DNA of 64,000 nucleotides from Pseudomonas taeanensis MS-3 (GTDB taxonomy: Bacteria; Pseudomonadota; Gammaproteobacteria; Pseudomonadales; Pseudomonadaceae): positions 186,001 to 250,000 of the forward strand of contig NZ_AWSQ01000009.1 of assembly GCF_000498575.2 (NCBI RefSeq), in the 5' to 3' direction. Below, piece by piece: positions 8,505 through 18,400 of this stretch (positions are counted from its first letter, which is position 1; the number at the start of each line of letters is the position of its first letter). A program made the position numbers and the translations under genes. Below the pieces are notes generated by a model, which was given only the letters and a program-made list of their open reading frames with translations, was not told the DNA's origin and did no database searches.

Positions 8505-10664
8505 CTACACCGCTGCCGGGCCGACCCGGCCTTTGCGCAGGGCTTCGATGACCGACTCTTTGGGGCCGTCGGCGACGATCTGGCCGTTGTCCAGGACAAT
8601 CAGCCGATCCACCAGGCTCAGCATGGCGGCGCGATGGGTGATCAGCAGCAGCGTCTTGCCTTGCGCCCAGGTCTGCAGGCGGTTGCGCAGGATGTCTTCG
8701 CTGCTGTTGTCCATCGCACTGGTGGGCTCGTCGAACAGCAGGATGGGCGGGTCGAGCAGGATCGCGCGAGCCAGCAGCACGGCCTGGCGCTGGCCGCCGG
8801 AGAGCAGCTGGCCACGTTCGCCGACCGGGCGATCGAAACCTTGCGGGTGTTGCCGGGCCAGTTCGCTGACGCCGGTCAGTTCTGCCACTTCGAGCATGCG
8901 CGCGTCGCTGACATAGCGTGCGCCGAGGGTCAGGTTGTCGCGCAGGCTGCCGGCCAGCAGGGGCAAGTCATGGGCGACGTAGCCAATCTGGTGACGCAGA
9001 TCGGCTACGTCCAACTGCCGCAAGTCGAGGTTGTCGAGCAGAATCTGACCTTCCTCAGGGCTGTAAAGCGCCATCAGCAAACGGGCCAAGGTGCTCTTGC
9101 CCGAGCCGCTGCGGCCGATAATGCCGATCCGCTCGCCTGCGTTGAGGTGCAGGCTGACGTTGCTCAGCGCGGGTGCGCTCTGATTGGGGTAGCGGAACGT
9201 CACCTGCTGCACCGTCAGCTCACCCTTGAGCTGAGTGCGTTCCAGCGGACGTTGCGTGGCCTGACGCTCTTGCGGGAGCGCCATCAGGGCGTCGGTGCTG
9301 GTCATGGTCAGGCGCGCTTGCTGGTAACGGGTGATCAGTCCGGCTATTTGTCCGAGTGGCGACAAGACGCGACTGCCGAGCATATAGCAGGCAACCAGCG
9401 CACCGACGCTGAGGTTGCCGGCGATAATGCTGTAGACCCCGGCAACGATGATGGACATGCCGGCGAGCTGCTGGAAGAACAGGGTGCCGTTGGTGGCCAG
9501 GGAGGAGAGGAAACGGGCGTGGCTGTCCAGACGGGTCAGGGCGCCGTGGGTCTGCTCCCACTCATGTTGCCGCTCGCTCTCCGCACCACACACCTTGAGG
9601 GTTTCCAAGCCGCCCAAGGTTTCGATCAGCAGGGCCTGGCGTTGCGAGGCCAGCGCCAGACTCTTTTGCACCGTGTCACGCAGTCGCCCCTGAATGATCA
9701 GGGCAAACAGCGCGGTCAACGGGAAGGCCATGAGCGGAATAACCACTAGCGTGCCGCCGATCAGCCAGATCACCGCGATCATCAGGAGGGCGAAGGGCAG
9801 GTCGATCAGGCTGGTCAGGGTCACCGCGGTGAGAAACTCGCGCAACCCTTGGAAGTCATGGATGCTTTGGGCAAAACCGCCGACGGTCGCCGGGCGTGCT
9901 TTCATCGCCATACCGGTAATTCGCTCGAACAGCGTGGCGGACAGCACCATGTCGGTTTTCTTGCCTGCGGTATCCAGCAAGTGGGCGCGGAGCACACGCA
10001 AGAGCAGTTCGAAACTGGTGCCGATAAACAAGCCAATGGCCAGTACCCACAAGGTGGAAGTGGCTTGGTTGGGTACTACACGATCGTAGGTCTGCATGAC
10101 GAACAGCGGCACCATCAGACCCAGCAGGTTGATCAGCAGGCTGGCGAGTATGGCGTCGCTGTACAACCAGCGTGACAGCTTGAGGGTGTCACGGAACCAC
10201 GCCTCGATGCGTGGCACCAATGGGATACGGGCTTCTTCCAATTCATGCCGTGGACGGGCGAAAAAGGCCTGACCACTGTACTCGCTCGCCAGTTCTTCAC
10301 GTGTCACCCATTGTTCGCCACCTTCCGCTTCGCTCGGCAGAATCAACACCTGATTATTGCTGCCCCACTTGCGCAGTACGGCGCTACGGCCGTTCTTGAG
10401 CAGCAACAAGACCGGCAGGTTCAAGGCAGAAATCGCGCTCAGCTCGCGGCGCAGCAAACGCCCTTGCAGGCCGGCCCGTGCCGCCGCGCGGGGTAGCAGG
10501 CTGGCGCTGAGGCACTGCTCTGGCATGGGTAAGCCGGCGCTCAGGGCGCCACGGCTGACTGAACAGCCGTGCAGCTTGCAGAGGATCAGCAGGCCATCGA
10601 GCAACGGGTCGTCGTGACTGAGCCGCGGGTCGTTGGGTGGAGTCGACCGTTCCATGGTGGTCAA
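8505..10664 (-). CDS. lapB: LapB: type I secretion ABC transporter/ATPase with C39-like domain
   Basis: The 719-residue protein has three parts. An N-terminal C39-like domain (about 15-140) probably serves substrate docking rather than cleavage, since the canonical peptidase Cys context is not evident. The transmembrane region spans about 165-440 (LLINLLGLMVPLFVMQTYDRVVP; GGFAQSIHDFQGLREF). The nucleotide-binding domain has Walker A GRSGSGKST, signature LSGGQRQ and Walker B ILLFDEPTSAMD. It powers export of the RTX adhesin through the LapC-LapE channel. It starts 23 bases after lapE. A Met three codons downstream of the chosen start is an equally possible start. Confidence 0.94.
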   Translation of the reverse strand: MTTMERSTPPNDPRLSHDDPLLDGLLILCKLHGCSVSRGALSAGLPMPEQCLSASLLPRAAARAGLQGRLLRRELSAISALNLPVLLLLKNGRSAVLRKWGSNNQVLILPSEAEGGEQWVTREELASEYSGQAFFARPRHELEEARIPLVPRIEAWFRDTLKLSRWLYSDAILASLLINLLGLMVPLFVMQTYDRVVPNQATSTLWVLAIGLFIGTSFELLLRVLRAHLLDTAGKKTDMVLSATLFERITGMAMKARPATVGGFAQSIHDFQGLREFLTAVTLTSLIDLPFALLMIAVIWLIGGTLVVIPLMAFPLTALFALIIQGRLRDTVQKSLALASQRQALLIETLGGLETLKVCGAESERQHEWEQTHGALTRLDSHARFLSSLATNGTLFFQQLAGMSIIVAGVYSIIAGNLSVGALVACYMLGSRVLSPLGQIAGLITRYQQARLTMTSTDALMALPQERQATQRPLERTQLKGELTVQQVTFRYPNQSAPALSNVSLHLNAGERIGIIGRSGSGKSTLARLLMALYSPEEGQILLDNLDLRQLDVADLRHQIGYVAHDLPLLAGSLRDNLTLGARYVSDARMLEVAELTGVSELARQHPQGFDRPVGERGQLLSGGQRQAVLLARAILLDPPILLFDEPTSAMDNSSEDILRNRLQTWAQGKTLLLITHRAAMLSLVDRLIVLDNGQIVADGPKESVIEALRKGRVGPAAV

Positions 10665-10687
10665 GGGCTACTACTCCTCAGCCAGAG

Positions 10688-12043
10688 TCACTGCATGGCC
10701 GGCAAACGCGCCTCGCTCTTCACTTCCGAGAGGGCTACGGCTTCGGCCGGAACTACTACATTCTGCTTCCTCAACAGCTCGCCCATGGCGGCAATCACTC
10801 GGTACATGGCGAACTCTTCGGTATAGCGCACCTCGGTATAGCGGCGGTTCGCGGTGAACAGCTCGTTTTCGCTGTCCAGCAGGTCGAGCAGGGTACGTTG
10901 GCCAATGCCGAACTGCTGCTGATAGGCCTCGCGTACGCGCCTGGTGTAGTCCGCATAGTCACGGGCTTTGGGTGTTTGCAGGCGTGCATTCTCCATGGCG
11001 TTCCAGGCCAGCGAGAGGTTTTCGTTGAGTATCCGCAAGGCGTTGTTGCGAATGTCCATCGACTGGTTGATCTGGTGTGCGGAGGATTGCAGACGAGCCT
11101 TGTCGCGCAGGCCGTTGAACAGGTTGTAGTTCATCACCACGGCCGCGCGCCAACTGTTGTTGTGGCCTTTCTCGCCCTGGGTGTTGTCGTCGGCGTTGGT
11201 GGCCAACTCGATATCGAAGCGCGGGTAGAAGGGCGACTTGGCGACGGCATATTGTTTCTCGGCAGCATTCACATCGGCTTGTGCCGATTTCAGGAAGGGG
11301 TTGTTGTCCATCACGGTTTGGCGGGCTTGCACGAGATCTGCGGGCATTTCGCCCTTTATCGTTCCCGGCAAGGCGAGCTGGTCAGGCATACGGCCGATGG
11401 CGCTGAAAAAGTTGGCTTCGGCATCGGCCAGGTTGACTTGCTCGGTGTACAGGTTGTTAGCGGCCAGCGCCTCACGGGCTTGCGACTGATCGAGGTCGGC
11501 TGTGCTGCCAACGCCACGCTCACTGCGCAGACCAATCTGATCATTGATGCGTTGGTGGGTCTGCATGTTGTTTTTAGCCAGAGAAACCAACTCACGACGT
11601 TTGAGTACTTCCAAGTACACGTCTACGGCGCGCAGCGCCAAGCTTTCCGCTGTGCCCAGTACATAGTAGGCGCGTGAGTTGACCACTGCTTCGGTGCGCG
11701 CTACTTCATTGGGCGTATTGAAGCCGTCGAATAGCATCTGTCGCAGGCGCAGTTCGGCATCACGAAAATTCAGGGTTTCCTGATTGTGATTACCCAGGGC
11801 GCGGGTGCTGGGGCTGTCGGTTTTCTCTCGACCATAACCCACCAACAGGTCAACCGTTGGTAGATAGCCGCCCCTGGCCACTTTGACCTCCTCATCCGAT
11901 ACCAGGCGGTTGTTCATGCTGGCATGCAATTCGGGGTGATTATCCAGGGTGCTCTGGATGGCTTCGGAGAGCGTTATGGCCTGCGTCTGGGTAGAGGCCA
12001 AGACCAGCAGAATGCCGCCGTACAGGGGTGTAAGCACGCGCAT
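10688..12043 (-). CDS. lapE: LapE: TolC-family outer-membrane channel of type I secretion
   Basis: The 451-residue protein has an N-terminal signal peptide (MRVLTPLYGGILLVLASTQ, then TQAITLSEA) and the two OEP repeats typical of TolC-family proteins (SLALRAVDVYLEVLKRRELV; AARVAVVMNYNLFNGLRDKA-type elements). It is the first gene of the minus-strand operon lapE-lapB-lapC and diverges from lapA across a 450-base gap. It has a GGAG ribosome site upstream of the start. It provides the outer-membrane pore in which LapA-type adhesins are retained. Confidence 0.92.
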   Translation of the reverse strand: MRVLTPLYGGILLVLASTQTQAITLSEAIQSTLDNHPELHASMNNRLVSDEEVKVARGGYLPTVDLLVGYGREKTDSPSTRALGNHNQETLNFRDAELRLRQMLFDGFNTPNEVARTEAVVNSRAYYVLGTAESLALRAVDVYLEVLKRRELVSLAKNNMQTHQRINDQIGLRSERGVGSTADLDQSQAREALAANNLYTEQVNLADAEANFFSAIGRMPDQLALPGTIKGEMPADLVQARQTVMDNNPFLKSAQADVNAAEKQYAVAKSPFYPRFDIELATNADDNTQGEKGHNNSWRAAVVMNYNLFNGLRDKARLQSSAHQINQSMDIRNNALRILNENLSLAWNAMENARLQTPKARDYADYTRRVREAYQQQFGIGQRTLLDLLDSENELFTANRRYTEVRYTEEFAMYRVIAAMGELLRKQNVVVPAEAVALSEVKSEARLPAMQ

Positions 12044-12493
12044 GGGTGAAACTCCTTTTAAGGTGCTTGGCCTCTAAGGACAAAATATTGACGGTTATTC
12101 TGTCCGTAAGAGTTTTTATGCCTTTACGCCATAGCTAAGAACATCTTCCAGTGTAGCTAAGATAAAAATGGCACAAGGCTTATGAGAAAAGAGTCTTATG
12201 CATTCCGTGAGAACGAGCCTTGTCTTACCCCCATAGGCCAGATAGATCGGGCCTTTTGGCTCATTTCAGGCGGTGGCTAGTGGTCAGGCGCTGTTTAGAG
12301 CAGTTAAGGAGGTAGATGGGCTTGCTGGAATAGGGAGTATGTTTTTTGACGACATTTATTTGTCGTTTATGTGGAGTTGAATACGTTTTACCTATCCATT
12401 GCACCCGTCTTGCGCGCGTCCCCCTGTTCGAAAAGTGTTCGGCCCTTATGAAACCTGTCGACGGTGATTGGCAGAGGGAGTGGGGAGAGTGTT
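12044..12493. promoter_or_regulatory. Divergent lapE-lapA regulatory region
   Basis: This 450-base gap is visibly AT-richer than the surrounding genes and must hold both divergent promoters. It contains a direct repeat TAGCTAAGA at 12132-12140 and 12154-12162, spaced 22 bases (two helical turns). It also has an inverted repeat ACAAGGCT/AGCCTTGT at 12173-12180 and 12216-12223. I could not pick out convincing -35/-10 pairs. A GGGGAG ribosome site precedes the lapA ATG. No gene is evident here. Confidence 0.6.
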
Positions 12494-15400
12494 ATGGCTA
12501 CGTTAATCGGTGTCGTTCGTCAGGTTGTCGGCGAAGTTTTTGCAGTCGCGGGTGATGGAGCACGTCGACCGCTGGCCGAAGGTGATCGCGTATTTGCCGG
12601 TGAACAGCTTGCTACGGGTGCCGTAGGCGCAGTGGCAATCGCTTTGGTCGGTGGCGGCGAGTTGACCCTCGGACGCAACAGCCAGCTGCTGTTGGACACG
12701 CAACTGCTGGCCAGTGCCCAGGGTGATGCAGCCACAGCTCCGGTAGCCAACACTGCAGTCACACCGAGTGAGCAGGATCTCAGTGACGTCGAGCAGCTGC
12801 AGGCCGCTATCGCAGCAGGTGAAGACCCTACTCAAGTTGGCGATGCCACTGCGGCGGGACCCGGCGCGGGTAATGCGGGCAATGCTGGCGGCGGTCACTC
12901 TTTTGTGCTGCTGGATGAAACGGCCGGTGCGCTCGATCCAACCATAGGCTTCCCTACCGCAGGTCTGTCGTTTTCCCCCGAGTTTCCCGACCCCGAACTT
13001 GAGCCGGACGTAACCCCCGAGCCGACCGCCGCAGTGGTGCCAGAGGGCCCTGATTCCACGCCCGAGGTCGAGATCATTCATCAAGACGCCGAAGGGCAAG
13101 TGCTGGGCGCCCCTGGTGTGGTCGATGAGGCGGCACTGGCGACTGGTAGTAACGCCGCGAGCAATGCCGAACAGGCTTTCGGTCGGCTGGTCGTCAACTC
13201 GCCGGATGGCGTCGCTGCCTTGCAGGTGCAGGATAAGGATGGCAACTGGGTCGATGTCACAGCCGGCGGTACCGTACAGGGCGTCTACGGCAGCTTGGTG
13301 GTCGATGCGGCTGGCCGATGGGTATACACCCTCAACGGCAGCACCCAGGACCACGGCAACCCCTCGGCAATAGGCGCGGCCGATCAAGTGGGTGAGAGTT
13401 TCGCAGTACGGGTGTTCGATACCGACGGCGATGTGTCGCCCGTCAGTACCTTGTCTATCAATATTAATGATGACGGCCCGAACGCGGTGGATGACAGCAA
13501 CAGCATCGCCGAAGATACGTTGACCCCTATTAGTGGCAACGTGCTGAGCAATGACCTGCACCCCAACGGCCAACCCGGTGCGGATACCCCGATTAGTTTC
13601 GTCAGCTGGACCAGTACTGCGGCCACTTACGGCACATTCACCGACACCGGTAACGGCACCTACAGCTACAGCCTGAACAACGCCAACCCGGCGGTGCAGG
13701 GCTTGGACGCCGGCGAGAGCCTGAGCGAAACCTTCAGCTACACCATGCAGGACGCCGACGGTGACACCGCCACGGCCACCCTGACCATCACTATCACTGG
13801 CAGCAACGATGTGCCGGTACTGACGGTCGATCCGGGCAACCAGGGCGCTAATGATCGAGTCTTCGAGGCCGGTCTGGCGCAGGGTTCGGACGCCGCCAGC
13901 AACAGCGAATTTGCCAGCGGCACCTTCACCCTGAGCGACGCCGACGGCCTGGATGACCTGCAGAGCGTGACCATCAATGGCGTCACCGTGGCCATCGGCA
14001 GTCTGGCCGGCAGCCAGTTCATCGGCGCCCACGGCAGTCTAACCATCAGCGCCTACAACACGGCCACTGGGGTGGCCAGTTACAGCTATGAACTGACCAG
14101 CCCGACCACCGATGGCCCGGGTATCGAGAGCGACAGCTTCACGCTCAGCGTGTCGGACGGCACGGCATCCTCGGCGCCAGCCAGCATCGTCATCGAGATT
14201 GTCGACGATGTGCCGCATGCGGTGGATGACAGCAACGCCACGTTCGCCTCGGAGAACCAGCTGACCCTGATCGGCAACGTTCTCGACAATGATGTGCAGG
14301 GCGCCGACCGCCTGCCAGGCGGGCCGATACAACCGGCAGTCATGCAGGGCACTTACGGCACGCTGACCCTGAATGCCGATGGCTCCTACAGTTATCTGCT
14401 GGATCCGAGTGATGCAGATTTTCTCGCGCTGGGTGGCGGGGGGATGGCGACCGAGACCTTCACCTATACCCTCAACGATGCCGACGGCGACAGCGATACT
14501 GCCAACCTGGTACTGAAAGTCAGAAACCTCGACGACAAGGTACAGATCAAGGACCTGGACGTTCGTGGTGGCGAGCACCGCGTGGATGAGGACGACCTGG
14601 CGATGGGTTCGGACCCGAGCAAGGAGTCCACTACGGTCAGCGGCACCTTCAAGGTGCAGGCGCCGGATGGGTTGCTCAATCTGACCGTGGGCGGCATCCA
14701 GGTGGTACTGAACGGTGTGGTGAGTGGCTTCCCGCAGTCGGTAACCACGCCGTTGGGTAACCAACTGACCATCACCGGCTTCGATGCCGATGATGGCATT
14801 CTCGACGAAGGCATCGTCAGTTACAGCTACACCTTGCTGGGCAGTGCGCAGCATGCTCCCGGCGGTGGCGAGAATCAGCTGACCGAGCATTTCGCCGTGC
14901 TCGCCGAGGACGTGGACCATGACACCGATCTGGCGTCCCTCGACATCAACATCATCGACGATGTGCCGCATGCGGTGGATGACAGCAACAGTATCGCGGA
15001 GGACAGCGTCACCCCGATCACCGGTAATGTGCTGAGCAATGACCTGCACCCCAATGGCCAGCCGGGTGCGGACACCCCGACCAGCTTCGTTGGCTGGACC
15101 AGCACCGCGGCCACATACGGCACCTTCACCGATACCGGGAATGGCACCTACAGCTACAGCCTGAACAACGCCAATCCGGCGGTGCAGGGCCTGAATACCG
15201 GGGAGAGCCTGAGCGAGACCTTCACTTACACCATGCGTGACGCCGACGGCGACACGGCCACGGCCAAACTGACCATCACCATCAACGGTGCCGACGACCA
15301 TGCCTCGGTGGTGACGGCCGCCGCGTACGGCCCGGATGCCACGGTGTATGAGCACGGCCTGACCTCACTGGCAGACACCAGCGAATCCACCAGCGGCAGC

Positions 15401-18400
15401 TTCACGGTGTCGGCCAGCGATGGCATCGCCAGCGTCACGGTGGGCGGTGCGACCTTCAGCCTGGCGCAGTTGCAGGCACTGGCAGCGACTAATCAGCTGG
15501 TGAGTACAGGCGAGGGCACATTGACCCTGACCGGCTACAGCGGCAGTGCCACGGCCGGCACGCTGAGTTACAGCTACACGCTGAACGCCACGATCGACAA
15601 CGACAGCCATGCCGGCGCCACCGACACGCACTTCGACGACAGCCTGAGCATCAGCGTGCTGGGGGTAGGCGGCAGCACGGCGAGCGATGAGTTGGTGGTG
15701 CGCATCATTGATGACACACCGACTGCGATGAATGACGGCCCAGTAGGTGTAACCGAAGACGCCGTGTCGAACAGCGTCGGTGGCAACGTGCTGACCAACG
15801 ACAGCGCGGGAGCCGATACGCCCAAGGCCTTCACAACCTGGGCGGCGACAGGGCACGACAATACGGCGGCGATCAACGCGCTGAATAGCTTCGGCACCCT
15901 GACGTTGGCCGCTGGCGGCGTCTACAGTTTCGTGCTGGACAACAGCCTGGCGTCAGTCCAGGCACTGAATGCCAGCAGCCATCTGTCCTACGACGTGTAT
16001 TACACGATGCAGGATGCCGATGGCGACTCCAGCTCGGCCAAGCTGACCATCACCATCAGCGGTGCCGACGACCATGCCTCGGTGGTGACAGCCGCCGCTT
16101 ACGGTCCCGATGCCACGGTGTACGAGCACGGTCTGACTTCGCTGGCAGACACCAGCGAAACCACCAGCGGCAGTTTCACGGTGTCGGCCAGCGATGGCAT
16201 CGCCAGCGTCACAGTGGGAGGCGCGACATTCAGTTTTGCGCAGTTGCAGGCCTTGGCGACAACCAATCAGCAGGTGAGTACGGGCGAGGGCACATTGACC
16301 CTGAGCAACTACAGCGGCAGTGCCACGGCCGGCACGCTGAGTTACAGCTACACACTGAACGCCACGATCGACAACGACAGCCATGTCGGCGCTACGGGTA
16401 CATACTTCGACGACAGTCTGAGCATCAGTGTGATGGGCGTGGGTGGTAGTGCGGCGAGCGACGATCTGGTAGTGCGCATTGTCGATGACACGCCGACTTT
16501 ATCCACGGTTTCCCCCGCTTCTCTGAGCAATAACGCGACGGGATTCGCTACAGGAACATCTGATCCAGTCATCGGCGCAGATGTACCGGGAACTGCCGAT
16601 TTGACGGGAAATATTGCAGGTTGGAACGGTACTAGCGTGACCTATGCGGCATCGTCGCTGACCTCCTCTGGCAATACGGTGTATTACGCAGTCAGCCCTG
16701 TCGATACCGGGGTTTTATATGCATACACCAGCGCTCTTCCCGGTACTTACACCGGTGGTCCTGGACAGTCGCTGATCTTTACCCTGACTTATGATGCAGC
16801 GGGCAACTATGCCATCGATATGAATGGCAAACTGGACGGCCCTACACAGAGTTTCGATGCAACCTTCAATCAGAATATTGGTGGTAATCAGGATTATCTG
16901 TTGGTTACCGATACCGGAGCGCTCTACAAGCCGGGGGAAAGCATTCCGCTTGGACAAACCGTGATAATGACGGTGGACTCTTCGGAGGGTGGGGTGAACT
17001 CCAGTATGCAAGGCCTCGCACCGGACAATCAGTGGGTGGATGGCAGTGAAGTTATATTTTTCTCTTACGCCAGCCCCATTGTCAGTGCGCAATTTTCTAT
17101 AGATATCCAGGGCGGGGGAAGTAGCAACACGGTTCATTGGACTGTCTATGGCCAGGACTCTTTGGGTAACACCACCACGCAAAGTGGGAATACGCTATTT
17201 TCAGACCATGTGCTGACCAGTATTCCAACAGGCTTGACGGCGATAACCAGGATTGATCTGTCGGATACCGGTGGCAATGGCTTCCGGGTGAATGGCTCGT
17301 CGATTGTTGAGCGGATTGAAGAAGATCCGATTGCAACTCAATTTGAGGTAGCGGTAATTGATGCCGATGGGGATCGCGCGGCGGCGGTGCTGGATGTCAT
17401 CTTCGAGCCCTCATTGACCGGCCAACTGATAGTGGCCTCCAATGCCAGTGACGTTGCAGGCAGTAGTGCGCCTTATGTGACGTCGGGTGGTGCGGGGGTG
17501 ATTACCGGTGGCGCTGCTGCAGATATCCTCGTGGGAGACGAGGGGCGCAGTAATCTGGTTGGTAAGAGCGTCAATCTGATCCTTATTCTGGATTCTTCAG
17601 GCAGCATGAAGGCCAATATCGCTTTCAATGATACGAATATGAGTCGTATGGAGGCTCTAAAGCTGGCTGTTAATAATTTGCTGGTTGGACTTTCTTTGGG
17701 AGCGGCTGATCACGTCCGGGTTCAGCTTGTGGATTTTGATAGTTCGGCAAGTAGTCTGGGCATCTTCGATCTCAAGGATGGAGAGCTGAGTGCCGCGCAA
17801 AGTGCAGTCAATAGTTTGGTTGCCGGTGGCTACACGAACTATGAGGCGGGCTTGCAAGTGGCCTTGAATTGGGTGGCCAGTGGTGGCGTCGATGCACCAT
17901 ACACAGGGGCTAATGTCATTAATCAAGTCGTATTTGTCTCCGATGGTGAGCCGAACAGTTGGCTGAATGGAGATTCAACCAGCCTGAGCAATGTCACAAC
18001 TGATGGCTCCAAGAGTACGGCAGTGGCTCAGGTGCTGGGTTCGTATAACCCTTCGGGCCATATCAATGACGATAGAGTCAGCGAAGTGGCTCTGCTGGAG
18101 TCAACCTTCGGGCAGATTCAGGCAGTAGGCATTAATGTCGGCGGCACTGCTCTGGATATTCTGAATCAGGTGGAAGGCGAGCTTGCGAATGTTAACCCTG
18201 ATGTCGCCAGCAACATCACGACGGGAGAGCAGCTCGCCAGCGTTCTGGCTGATTTCAATCCATCGAACCAACTGCATGATGCAGGTAGCGACCATATAGT
18301 CGGCGGTGGCGGCGATGATCTGATTTTTGGCGATGTGCTCTACACCGATGTTTTGGCGGCTACCGCAGGGCTGACAACCAACCCAGGGGCCGGGTGGCAG

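Noticed and set aside
8142..9749. A 535-residue plus-strand frame opposite lapB/lapC
   Set aside because: It spans two well-supported minus-strand genes and is rich in Gln, Ala and Gly without any recognisable domain.
10471..10500. Possible active C39 peptidase in LapB that would cleave a double-glycine leader
   Set aside because: The canonical Cys context of C39 peptidases is not seen in the N-terminal domain, and LapA has a C-terminal RTX-type signal rather than a double-glycine leader.
12346..12555. Small Cys-rich open frame overlapping the lapA start
   Set aside because: It overlaps the lapA N-terminal codons and ribosome site and has no good ribosome site itself. The Cys-rich appearance comes from out-of-frame reading.
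12503..16384. Long minus-strand open frames across lapA
   Set aside because: The repetitive, GC-rich lapA sequence keeps the antisense frame open. The predicted proteins are low in motif content and repeat with lapA's own modules.
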